Assembly: GCF_000959725.1 (NCBI RefSeq)
Contig: NZ_CP009323.1
Coordinates: 3,410,001 to 3,474,000, forward strand
Direction of reading: 5' to 3'
Length of the DNA: 64,000 nt
Source of the DNA: Burkholderia gladioli
GTDB taxonomy: Bacteria; Pseudomonadota; Gammaproteobacteria; Burkholderiales; Burkholderiaceae
Below, piece after piece: positions 7,288-18,393 of this stretch. The notes below the pieces were generated by a model. The model did no database searches and was not told the origin of the DNA. It was given only the letters and a program-made list of their open reading frames with translations. The position numbers were made by a program, and so were the translations under genes. Position 1 is the first letter of the stretch. Each line of letters starts with the position of its first letter.

Positions 7288-8631
7288 ATGGCACACGACG
7301 ACATCCAATTTGCCGACGGCGCCGCGCCGTTCTCCCAGACGCAGCAGTTCCACGACATCAAGAACGCCGCGCACGAGCACCTGCTGACCCGCATCGAGGA
7401 GCTCGGTTCGGAGTTCGGCCGCTGGTCGCGCCAGGCGATCAACCAGTTCGTCGATCTCGAGATCGACAGCTTCGTGCGGCTGCGCCGGATCCCGCTCAAC
7501 GAGAGCGAGGTGCGCGAGATCGCCGAGGCGCTGACCAAGGAACTGGCCGGCTTCGGCCCGATCGAGGACCTGCTCGGCGATCCGCTGGTGGAGGACATCC
7601 TGATCAACGGCTACAACGACATCTACGTGTCGCGCCGCGGGATCCTCGCCAAGCTGCCGATCCGCTTCACCGACAACGCCCACCTGCTGCGCATCGTGCG
7701 CCGCATCCTCGCGCCGGTCGGCCGCCGGCTCGACGAATCGAACCCGATGGTCGACGCGCGGCTGCCCGACGGCGGGCGCGTCAACGTGGTGATCGAGCCG
7801 CTGTCGCTGGACGGCCCGGTGGTGTCGATCCGCAAGTTCCGCAAGGATCCGCTCAAGCCCTCGGACCTGCTCGAGAACGGCACCTACAACGACGAGATCT
7901 CGGTGCTGCTGGAGGCTGCCGTGCAGGCACGCTGCAACATCCTGGTATCGGGCGGCACCAGCTCGGGCAAGACCTCGCTGCTCAACGCGCTGGCCTTCCA
8001 CGTGCCCGAGACCGAGCGCGTGGTCACCATCGAGGACACCGCCGAGCTGTCGCTGAACCACCCGCACGTGGTGCGGCTCGAAAGCCGCCCGGGCGGCTTC
8101 GACGGCACTGGCGTGGTGAGCATCCGCGACCTGCTGCGCAACACCCTGCGGATGCGCCCGGACCGCATCATCGTCGGCGAAGTCCGCGGCGGCGAGGTGC
8201 TCGAGATGCTGCAGGCGATGAACACCGGCCACGACGGCTCGATGGGCACGATCCACGCGAGCTCGCCGCGCGAATGCCTGTATCGCCTCGAGATGCTGGC
8301 CGGCTTCGCCGGTTTCCAGGGCACCGAGTCGAGCCTGCGCCGCCAGATCGCCAACGCGATCGACTTCATCGTGCAGATCGGCCGGCTCTCGAACGGTCGC
8401 CGCCGGATCCTCTCGATTACCGAGGTGACGGGCATGTCCGACAACATCGTGGCGACCCAGGAGCTCTATCGCTACGACGCGCGCGTCACGCCCGAGGGCG
8501 AGGAAATCGACAACTGGGAAGCGCTCGGCATCCATCCGCATTCGCCGAAGCTCGCGCGTTTCCGCAACGTGCTGATCGGCAACATGAGCGCGGCAGGCGG
8601 CTTCGGGCGCAGCGGGGGCTTCAATGTCTAG
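7288..8631 (+). CDS. tadA: Tad pilus assembly ATPase TadA/CpaF
   Basis: A 447-residue type II/IV secretion ATPase of the CpaF family. Visible features are the N-terminal all-alpha/beta domain (FGPIEDLLGDPLVEDILINGYNDIYV), Walker A GGTSSGKTS (about 219-227), the Asp box region (VVTIEDTAELSL), Walker B-like RMRPDRIIVGEVRGGE, and a His box (HDGSMGTIHASS). It is a cytoplasmic hexameric motor that powers Flp pilin polymerisation through TadB and TadC. It starts 3 bases after tadZ and its end overlaps tadB, placing it firmly in the operon. Confidence 0.95.
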   Translation: MAHDDIQFADGAAPFSQTQQFHDIKNAAHEHLLTRIEELGSEFGRWSRQAINQFVDLEIDSFVRLRRIPLNESEVREIAEALTKELAGFGPIEDLLGDPLVEDILINGYNDIYVSRRGILAKLPIRFTDNAHLLRIVRRILAPVGRRLDESNPMVDARLPDGGRVNVVIEPLSLDGPVVSIRKFRKDPLKPSDLLENGTYNDEISVLLEAAVQARCNILVSGGTSSGKTSLLNALAFHVPETERVVTIEDTAELSLNHPHVVRLESRPGGFDGTGVVSIRDLLRNTLRMRPDRIIVGEVRGGEVLEMLQAMNTGHDGSMGTIHASSPRECLYRLEMLAGFAGFQGTESSLRRQIANAIDFIVQIGRLSNGRRRILSITEVTGMSDNIVATQELYRYDARVTPEGEEIDNWEALGIHPHSPKLARFRNVLIGNMSAAGGFGRSGGFNV

Positions 8632-9631
8632 CGGCGTGCTCTGGGCCCTGTCGTTCGCGCTGATTCTCGCTGCCGCCGGCGTCTGGCTCTGGCGCGGCAG
8701 CCAGATGCGCGAGGAGAGCGCCCATACGCGGCGTTTCTTCGACAGCCGGCTCGAGCAGGCCACGCGCGCCGCGGGTGCGGGAGTCGTGCCGGGCGGCGCG
8801 GCAGCCGGCTCGACGGCACGCGGGGCGTCGAGCGCGGCGGTTCAGCCCGGGCAGGCCGCGACGCCTGCCGTCGGGCTGGCGGCGTGGCGGGCCCGGGCTG
8901 AGGCGGTGTTGCGAGGCATCAACGACCGGGCCGGGCTCGACGAGGTGCGCGGACTTTTTCGCATGCTGCTCGGCATCGTCGCGCTGGTGACGCTGCTGGC
9001 CGGCCTGCGCAGCGGCTGGGTGGCGGCCGTCGCGGCGCTGATCGGCAGCAGCACACTGCTGGCACTGTGGGTACTGCGCCGGATTTCGGCGCGCCGCCTG
9101 AAGATCGTGCGGCAACTGCCTTCGTTCCTCGACGGCGTGGTGCGTCTCGTGACGCTCGGCAACAGCGTGCCGGCGGCGTTCCAGGGGGCGCTGGGTACCA
9201 CCGAGATGCCCCTGCGCTATTGCCTGGACCAGGTGTCGCGCATGCTGCGCACCGGCGTCGAGATCGATCGCGCCATGCTGCATATCGCCAAGGAATACCG
9301 GATCCGCGAATTCGAGCTGGTGGGCTCGGTGCTGCGGCTGTCGGTCAAGTACGGCGGTCGGGCGGACGTGATGCTTGAGCGCATGGCGACCTTCATGCGC
9401 GATCTCGAGCAGGCCGAGCGCGAGCTGCATGCGATGTCGGCGGAGACGCGCCTGTCCGCGTGGGTACTGGGCCTGCTGCCGATCGCGGTCGGCAGTTTCG
9501 TCATCTCGACCAATCCCGCGTATTTCACGGCGATGTGGACCAACGACTCGGGACGCTCGGTGCTGTACGTCGCCTTCGGGCTGCAGGTCTTCGGTGGTTT
9601 CCTGCTGTACCGGATGGCGCGGCTCAGGTAG
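8624..9631 (+). CDS. tadB: Tad inner-membrane platform protein TadB
   Basis: A 335-residue membrane protein of the T2SSF/GspF class. An N-terminal helix is followed by a linker, two helices near residues 110-150, then the cytoplasmic T2SSF domain (LVTLGNSVPAAFQGAL, DQVSRMLRTGVEIDRAML, LRLSVKYGGRADVMLERMA). Two C-terminal helices end the protein. It forms the inner-membrane platform with TadC. The start lies 8 bases inside tadA, indicating translational coupling. Confidence 0.92.
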   Translation: MSSGVLWALSFALILAAAGVWLWRGSQMREESAHTRRFFDSRLEQATRAAGAGVVPGGAAAGSTARGASSAAVQPGQAATPAVGLAAWRARAEAVLRGINDRAGLDEVRGLFRMLLGIVALVTLLAGLRSGWVAAVAALIGSSTLLALWVLRRISARRLKIVRQLPSFLDGVVRLVTLGNSVPAAFQGALGTTEMPLRYCLDQVSRMLRTGVEIDRAMLHIAKEYRIREFELVGSVLRLSVKYGGRADVMLERMATFMRDLEQAERELHAMSAETRLSAWVLGLLPIAVGSFVISTNPAYFTAMWTNDSGRSVLYVAFGLQVFGGFLLYRMARLR

Positions 9632-9641
9632 AGGAAGCGGA

Positions 9642-10628
9642 ATGGATGCAAATCGTTTGGGGGCGATGGCGCTGGTGCTGGGGGCGGCGGGGGTGCTGCT
9701 GCTGGCCGGCCTGGCGATCGTGCGCAGCCTGCTGGTACAGCGCAGCGAACGGGCCTTGATGAAGGCGCTCGACCAGCGGGTGGCGGCCAGCCACGCCGCG
9801 GCCGCGCGTGCCGGGCGGGCTGCCGAGATCAAGCCGGTCGAGGCGCCGCCGACGGGCTTCGCCGCCTGGCGCGCACGCGCCGAACAGCTCGGGATGCGCT
9901 GGATGGAAACCGGGTTCGGCCGTCAGCTGGTTGCCGACGAGGACCGGCAACTGCTCGAGCAATGCGGCTTCGTCGAGGCCCGCTCGCGGGGCCTGTTCCT
10001 GACGGCGCGCCTGCTTTGCGCGGTCGTGCTGCCCCTGGTCGCGCTGCCGTTCGCCGCGCGTGTCTCGGCGGGCGGCTCGCTGTTCGTGGTGCTGTTCGCG
10101 ATCGCCGTCGGCTTCATGGTCCCGAAGATCTATATTCGCCGCCGCGCGACGGCACGGCGTGAAAGCGTCACCGACGAGATGCCCCTGTTCGTCGACATGC
10201 TGCGCCTGCTGCAGGGCGTCGGCCTGTCGCTCGACCAGAGCATGCAGGTGATCACGCACGACTTCACGACCATGATGCCGGTGCTGTCCTGGGAGCTGGG
10301 CGTGGCCCAGCGGCAGTTCGCGGCGGGACGCACGCGCGAGCAGTCGCTGGCGCGCCTGACCAACAGCTTCGACAACGAGGATCTGCGCTCGATCGTGCGG
10401 CTGCTGATCCAGGTGGACAAGCACGGCGGCGCGGTGCAGGAACCGCTGCGGCTGTTCGGCGATCGCCTGCGCGACGGGCGGCGCGCGACGCTGCGCGAGC
10501 GCATCGGCAAGCTGACCGTGAAGATGACCGGCGTGATGATCGTCACGCTGCTGCCCGCGCTGCTGATCGTGACGGCCGGGCCCGGGATCATGACCGTCGT
10601 GTCCGCGCTGGCGAACATGAGGCATTGA
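9642..10628 (+). CDS. tadC: Tad inner-membrane platform protein TadC
   Basis: A 328-residue partner of TadB with the same architecture: N-terminal helix, a central helix pair, and a T2SSF domain (EMPLFVDMLRLLQGVGLSLDQSMQVI, LIQVDKHGGAVQEPLRLFGD) closed by a C-terminal helix (TGVMIVTLLPALLIVTAG). ATG at 9642 is preceded by GAGGAAG. It follows tadB by 10 bases. The longer open frame beginning at 9375 is an overlap with tadB in another phase and is not the start. Confidence 0.92.
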   Translation: MDANRLGAMALVLGAAGVLLLAGLAIVRSLLVQRSERALMKALDQRVAASHAAAARAGRAAEIKPVEAPPTGFAAWRARAEQLGMRWMETGFGRQLVADEDRQLLEQCGFVEARSRGLFLTARLLCAVVLPLVALPFAARVSAGGSLFVVLFAIAVGFMVPKIYIRRRATARRESVTDEMPLFVDMLRLLQGVGLSLDQSMQVITHDFTTMMPVLSWELGVAQRQFAAGRTREQSLARLTNSFDNEDLRSIVRLLIQVDKHGGAVQEPLRLFGDRLRDGRRATLRERIGKLTVKMTGVMIVTLLPALLIVTAGPGIMTVVSALANMRH

Positions 10629-10655
10629 CGCGATACGACGAAGGAGTGGAGCGAG

Positions 10656-11510
10656 ATGAATCGATCGAATTGGCGCGTCATGCTGGCCGGCGTGCTGGTC
10701 GGCGCCCTGGCGAGCGGCTGTTCGCTGTTCAAGGAGTCCAACTACGGGATCGGTGCGCAGGCCGAGCGCGCGGCGCTGATGCAGGCGGCCGACAAACCGG
10801 ATCCGCCCGACACGCCGGGCATGTACCTGGGGCTGATCGACCGGATGCAGCAGCAGGGACTGTTCTATGCCTCGCTGGCGCATATCGACGAATACGAGAA
10901 GCTGTACGGCTCGACGCCGGACACCAAGCTGCTGCGCGCCGACGCCTTGCGCTCGACCGGGCAGTACGAGGCGAGCGAGCAGGTCTACACGCAATTGCTG
11001 AATACCACGCTGGCGGCGCGCGCCTATCGCGGCATCGGCCTGATCGCGGGCACGCGCGGCGATTTCACGCGCGCGGCTAAGCTGCTCGACCAGGCCACGC
11101 TGCTGGCGCCGACCGACGCCTCGACCTTGTCCGATCTCGCCTATGCGCGCATGCGCACCGGCGATCTCGCGCTGGCGCGCGTGCCCCTCATGAAGGCGGC
11201 CGAACTCGACCAGAAGAATGCGCGGATCCTCAGCAATGTCGCGCTGTTCCTGGTGGCGACGGGCCACGACGGCGACGCGCAGGGGTTGATGGACCAGCAG
11301 CGCATGTCCCAACCATTGCGCAACGAGATCCGCGATGACGCGGCGCGCGTGACGGCCGCCCAGCGCATGCGCCAACTGACGGTGGTGCCGGCGCCGGCGC
11401 CGGCGCGCGCCGGCGCGACCGCTAGCGGCGACGTGGGCGCCCAGCCGATCGCCAGCAATGACGGCTTCGACCTGGCTGCGCCGCTGTTGCAGCGCTTCTC
11501 GCAAAAATGA
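10656..11510 (+). CDS. tadD: Tad TPR lipoprotein TadD
   Basis: A 284-residue lipoprotein with lipobox LASGC (Cys about 22). At least three tetratricopeptide-like helical pairs follow, for example LLRADALRSTGQYEASEQVY, YRGIGLIAGTRGDFTRAAKL and LSDLAYARMRTGDLALARVP. TadD lipoproteins help assemble or localise the secretin in the outer membrane. The C-terminal ~60 residues are Ala/Pro-rich. It ends in an ATGA overlap with the following DUF3613 gene. Confidence 0.87.
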   Translation: MNRSNWRVMLAGVLVGALASGCSLFKESNYGIGAQAERAALMQAADKPDPPDTPGMYLGLIDRMQQQGLFYASLAHIDEYEKLYGSTPDTKLLRADALRSTGQYEASEQVYTQLLNTTLAARAYRGIGLIAGTRGDFTRAAKLLDQATLLAPTDASTLSDLAYARMRTGDLALARVPLMKAAELDQKNARILSNVALFLVATGHDGDAQGLMDQQRMSQPLRNEIRDDAARVTAAQRMRQLTVVPAPAPARAGATASGDVGAQPIASNDGFDLAAPLLQRFSQK

Positions 11511-12199
11511 CGAACCACACGGAGTCGACGATGCGACATTTCCCATCCCATCCGCGCGCCAACCCGCGACGCATCGGGTTCGCGCTGGCGGTGCTGGCCG
11601 GCGTGCTCGGCGCCACGGTGGCGCGGGCGCAGGCCGTGGATCCGGCGCTCGCGCAATTGCAGCAACAACTGCAACCGATCTCGGGTGCCCAGTTGCAGCC
11701 GCAACTGCTGGCGCCCGCCGATGCCGCGCCTGCGCCGCAGGCGGCGGTGCAGCAGGTGCAGGGTTCATCGCAGCCCTTGCCGGCGGTCGCGCCGTCGACG
11801 CAGGTCCAGGCAGCCCAGCCGCAGCCGGTGGCGCTCCAGCAGCAGGCGGCACCGCAGGACGTGGCGCCGCCTCGGCCGGCGGTCGCGGCCCAGCCGGTGC
11901 CCGCGCCGGTCGAGGTGGCGATGCAGCCGGCCCCAGCGCCGCCCGCTGCGATGGAGCCGGCCCGTCGGCGCTCCGACGTCGGCCCGAGCACCGAGGCCTG
12001 GCTCGATCTGCAACGTAGCAATCGCGCCGCGTCGTCCGAGCCGCATCCGTTCGAGGGCGCGGCCGCGTCGTATGCCTATCAGCGCTACCTGCAGTCGTTC
12101 AACTCGCCGATCCCGACCTGGTTCACCTCGGTCCAGCAGGGTTCGGGCGGCGGCGGCAGTGGCGGCTCGTCGTTCGGCGGCGGCTCGCAGTCGCAATAA
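11507..12199 (+). CDS. DUF3613 protein of the Tad locus
   Basis: A 230-residue exported protein. Counting from ATG at 11507 (overlapping the tadD stop), a signal peptide ends near ATVARAQA; ATG at 11531 would also preserve it. The middle is Gln/Pro/Ala-rich low-complexity sequence. The C-terminus carries the DUF3613 pattern: TEAWLDLQRSNRAAS, then AYQRYLQSFNSPIPTWF, then a Gly/Ser tail. Genes of this family recur between tadD and tadG in Burkholderia Tad loci. The molecular role is unknown; a periplasmic pilus accessory is an inference from position. Confidence 0.75.
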   Translation: MTNHTESTMRHFPSHPRANPRRIGFALAVLAGVLGATVARAQAVDPALAQLQQQLQPISGAQLQPQLLAPADAAPAPQAAVQQVQGSSQPLPAVAPSTQVQAAQPQPVALQQQAAPQDVAPPRPAVAAQPVPAPVEVAMQPAPAPPAAMEPARRRSDVGPSTEAWLDLQRSNRAASSEPHPFEGAAASYAYQRYLQSFNSPIPTWFTSVQQGSGGGGSGGSSFGGGSQSQ

Positions 12200-12219
12200 T
12201 CGTCGAGGCAGAGGCAATC

Positions 12220-15520
<3,301 letters not shown>

Positions 15521-15569
15521 TGCGAGGATTGCGGTCAGAATTACAACTAATCTGTGCAGGAATCTCTAC

Positions 15570-16301
15570 ATGAGCCATAAACGGGTTTTGGGGCGGACAT
15601 TTATTGCAGGATTGGTGGTGGCGGGCGGGTTTCAGGTGGCACAGGCTCAAGGCCTGGCGGGTAGCGACAACGCGGCGCCCGCGGTTTCTCCTGCTGCGCA
15701 GTCCTCGGGCGGCGTGGTGAATTCGGCGCCGGCCGCGCCGAGCGCCTTGCCGCAGGCCGCCCAGCCGACGGCGGGCGATGGCGCGGGTACCACGCAGAGC
15801 ACCATCGACGAACTCCAGCAGCAGATCCAGTCCCACGCGCTGACCGAAATGCGGACCGCGTACAACGGCAGCTATGGCGCGAGCCTGCTGTTCAACATCA
15901 AGGACGGCACCTATTACGTCGCGCTGTTCCAGCAGAAGGCGTTCTGGCGCGTGATCAAGACCAGCAACGAGGCGCGCGCCGAGGCGGTATTCCGCGATTT
16001 CTCGAAGCAGGCCGAATCGCTGGCCGCCTCGGAACTGCAGGCGGCACGCCTGGAAGCGCAGAAGGCACAGACCGACAAGCAGATCGCGGTGGTCCAGGAT
16101 CGCGCCAACCGGCTGCAGGCCGATCTGCAGATCGCACGCGAGCAGCAGGCGGCGGTCAACAACCGCCAGAAGGCCACGCGTAGCGAGACGGCTTCGCTGC
16201 AGGCCCAGCGCGATGCGCTGCAGGCCCAGTTGCGGCAGTTGCAGATGCAGGTTCGTTCGCTGCAGCGCCAGGCTGACGCCGGGTTGCCGGGCAACCAGTA
16301 A
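15570..16301 (+). CDS. DUF2968 family exported coiled-coil protein
   Basis: A 243-residue protein. A signal peptide ends around FQVAQAQG. An Ala/Pro-rich linker follows, then a conserved-looking domain (TIDELQQQIQSHALTEMRTA, ASLLFNIKDGTYYVALFQQK, FWRVIKTS). A ~110-residue heptad-rich coiled coil (LEAQKAQTDKQIAVVQDRAN, then QAQRDALQAQLRQLQMQVRS) runs nearly to the C-terminus. This matches DUF2968 proteins of Burkholderia. Function is unknown. It sits 49 bases after the sigma-54 activator and ends before a bidirectional terminator, so it may be the last gene of the Tad transcription unit. Confidence 0.8.
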   Translation: MSHKRVLGRTFIAGLVVAGGFQVAQAQGLAGSDNAAPAVSPAAQSSGGVVNSAPAAPSALPQAAQPTAGDGAGTTQSTIDELQQQIQSHALTEMRTAYNGSYGASLLFNIKDGTYYVALFQQKAFWRVIKTSNEARAEAVFRDFSKQAESLAASELQAARLEAQKAQTDKQIAVVQDRANRLQADLQIAREQQAAVNNRQKATRSETASLQAQRDALQAQLRQLQMQVRSLQRQADAGLPGNQ

Positions 16302-16384
16302 GCGCGGGCAGGGCGCTGCCGGGCGAGATTTGCTGCTTGGCGCGCCGGATCGTTGGAAGGCTCGCGGCAACACGTGCCGGAAGG

Positions 16385-16416
16385 AAAAAGGGCAAGCCAG
16401 TTGGCTTGCCCTTTTT
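16385..16416. terminator. Bidirectional Rho-independent terminator
   Basis: A perfect hairpin, AAAAAGGGCAAGCC (16385-16398), loop AGTT, then GGCTTGCCCTTTTT (16403-16416). The A/T flanks give a U-run on both strands. It serves the convergent DUF2968 gene and hfq2. Confidence 0.9.
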
Positions 16417-16420
16417 GCGT

Positions 16421-17017
16421 TTACTCGTTGCCGCCGTTACCGCTGCCGCTGCTGCCGCCCGTCGGTCCGAGCGGCCGGCGACGGCGCGTGACGATCACGG
16501 TGGGACTGCCGCTGCGCTCGGACGGCGTGGACACGCCTTCGTGCGATTCGCGGGGATAGTCGCGCGGCGCGCTGTATTCGCGCGGGGCGCCGTATTCACG
16601 CGGTTCGCGGGGTTCACGCGGCTCGCGCGGGGGATAACCGCCGCCTTCGCGGCCTTCGCCGCGCGATTCGCGCGAGCCGCCATGCGAGCCGTAGGGGCTG
16701 TGGCCGCCACCTTCGCGGGGCGGCCGGCCGCCGCCGTGCCCGCCATGGCCGCCGCCACCACCGGTGCGGGGGCCGCCGCGGCCGCCACCGCCGCCGGGGC
16801 GCGAACCGCCCATGTCGAGCTGGATCGTCGAGATCGCGCGTTTGTAGATGCCTTGCAAACCGACGGGCGTGCGCAGCATCACCAGGTACTGGTCGAACGA
16901 CTCGATGCAGCCCGTCAGACGGATACCGTTGACGAGGTAGATTTCCACGCGCTTGCGTTCCTTGCGCGCTGCGTTGATGAAGTCGTTTTGCGGATGGGAT
17001 TCTGCAGGATTGGCCAT
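16421..17017 (-). CDS. hfq2: Hfq2-type RNA chaperone with long Gly/Arg-rich tail
   Basis: A 198-residue protein. The first ~70 residues are a full Hfq Sm fold: [20 protein letters not shown] is the Sm1 region, and [10 protein letters not shown] replaces the classic VYKHAIS. The remaining ~125 residues are a low-complexity tail of GGG/RGG, then repeated REPREPREY motifs, ending GNGGNE. Burkholderia are known to carry a second, C-terminally extended Hfq, and this matches that type. It should bind sRNA/mRNA; the RG-rich tail could add RNA binding. It is monocistronic, convergent with the DUF2968 gene, and its stop lies 4 bases from the terminator. Confidence 0.9.
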   Translation of the reverse strand: MANPAESHPQNDFINAARKERKRVEIYLVNGIRLTGCIESFDQYLVMLRTPVGLQGIYKRAISTIQLDMGGSRPGGGGGRGGPRTGGGGGHGGHGGGRPPREGGGHSPYGSHGGSRESRGEGREGGGYPPREPREPREPREYGAPREYSAPRDYPRESHEGVSTPSERSGSPTVIVTRRRRPLGPTGGSSGSGNGGNE

Positions 17018-17428
17018 TGAGAAGCGGCTTGAGCCGGCGTCAGATGAGGGTTTTGCTTGGATGCGCCGCGCTATCTGGCGGAGCGCTTGAGCGGGATTCT
17101 ACCCTGTTCGTTTGAGAAGCGTACGTGGACCTTTGTGTCGAACCGTTACCCACTATAGACGTTTTGGCGCGGGAAGTGCGAGCCGGCCGGACGGCCAGGC
17201 GGCTTTGCACTGGGACGGGGAGCGGCCTGAAGTTGAGGCCGGAATCCCCGCCATGCGCTGCACCTTGACGGTGCCGAACAGCGGAAATTGGGGTGGCGAT
17301 GCGAAAAATCAAGGGCTGGGGCCAGCCGTTCGACGTGACGAACTGTCGCGGTGGTGCTCTCCGGCGGGGAGGTTGCCGGCACGGCCGGATGGAGGTGGCA
17401 TGCCATCGGGCCGTGCGGATCGCTTCGA
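17018..17428. other. Intergenic region upstream of hfq2
   Basis: About 410 bases with no convincing gene. On the minus strand a TATAGT box lies at 17152-17157, upstream of hfq2, but without a clear -35. Otherwise I see nothing. Confidence 0.4.
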
Positions 17429-18361
17429 TCAGTATTTGTAGTCGGGGTTCTTCGGATCGAAGGCGGAATCGTCGAAGCTGGTCGGCGTGATCTTCTGGAA
17501 TACGATCCGCTCGAAGATCCGGCCGTCGTTGTCATAGGACTCGACGGTGCGGAAATACGGGTGGCGCAGGTCCAGGCCCAGCGTTTCCTTCTTGGCATAG
17601 AACTGCGGGCGGCCGGTCGGCGTCTCGTAGGTCAGGGCCACCACGCGCACGCCGTCGATGGTTCTGGCTTCGACGCGGGTCGGCTTGCTCACGCCGGCGG
17701 CCTCGTATTTCCTGCCTTCGCTCAGATACAGCCCGGTCACGTACTCGGTGCCGAGATCGCGGATCGTGTGATTCGACTGCGCGCGCGCCAGCGTGCCGGT
17801 GATCGAGGTCCACAGCGGGATCTTGCCCAGCAGGCCGCCGAGATGGCCGTACATTTCGTCCTTGCGTTTGGTCTCGTCATAGATCGCTTCCTGGCCCGAA
17901 TGCGCGCCGTCAGGCAGCCACTTCGCGTAGATGCGCAGCGGTTCGCGCGTGATCTTCACGCTCATGTGATCGGGCTTGTCGGCCCACTTGTCGCCGAGCC
18001 GCTCCTGGCGCGTCATGGTGAATTCGTAGGACGGGTAGCCGTTCGGGCCCGCCGCGATGTAGGCGGGCACCGTCATCGGGTCGAGCGCGCTGAACAGGGC
18101 GGTGAGCGTCGCGTCGTCGAGCTTCTCGAGCGTGCCGTCGCGCGCGGCCGTCTTGAGCCAGGCGGCCTGCTGCGCGACCGGCTGCTGCGTGACGCGCGCG
18201 AGCTCGGGCGGCAGCGCGGCGGCGGTACCGGCCGCGGCGGAGGCTGGCGCGGTGGCCGCCTCCTGCGCGATCGTCGGCGTGGCGGCGCATGCCGCCGCCG
18301 TTGCGAGCAGGCCGAGCAGGGCGGCGCGGCGCCAGCGCGGCGAGGGGGAAATTGAAACCAT
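17429..18361 (-). CDS. DUF1571-type exported protein
   Basis: A 310-residue protein. An N-terminal export signal (RRAALLGLLATAAACAATP) includes a possible lipobox Cys. The mature part contains YEFTMTRQERLGDKWADKPD, KITREPLRIYAKWLPDGAHSGQE and LDLRHPYFRTVESYDNDGRI, the pattern of DUF1571 proteins, whose fold suggests a LolA-like lipid-handling barrel. It starts 33 bases after fadD on the same strand, so it may be co-transcribed with it and have a lipid-related role (inference). ATG at 18361 places the signal at the N-terminus. Confidence 0.7.
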   Translation of the reverse strand: MVSISPSPRWRRAALLGLLATAAACAATPTIAQEAATAPASAAAGTAAALPPELARVTQQPVAQQAAWLKTAARDGTLEKLDDATLTALFSALDPMTVPAYIAAGPNGYPSYEFTMTRQERLGDKWADKPDHMSVKITREPLRIYAKWLPDGAHSGQEAIYDETKRKDEMYGHLGGLLGKIPLWTSITGTLARAQSNHTIRDLGTEYVTGLYLSEGRKYEAAGVSKPTRVEARTIDGVRVVALTYETPTGRPQFYAKKETLGLDLRHPYFRTVESYDNDGRIFERIVFQKITPTSFDDSAFDPKNPDYKY

Positions 18362-18393
18362 GCCTGTCTCCTGATGTTGTTCGGTAGCCCGAA

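Noticed and set aside
6013..8763. Minus-strand open frame of 916 codons opposite tadZ and tadA
   Set aside because: GC-rich third positions remove stops on the opposite strand; composition is His/Arg/Gln/Ala-rich without any domain, and both plus-strand genes are unambiguous.
11422..12021. Minus-strand Cys-rich frame opposite the DUF3613 gene
   Set aside because: The apparent Cys/Gly repeats come from antisense reading of Gln/Ala/Pro codons.
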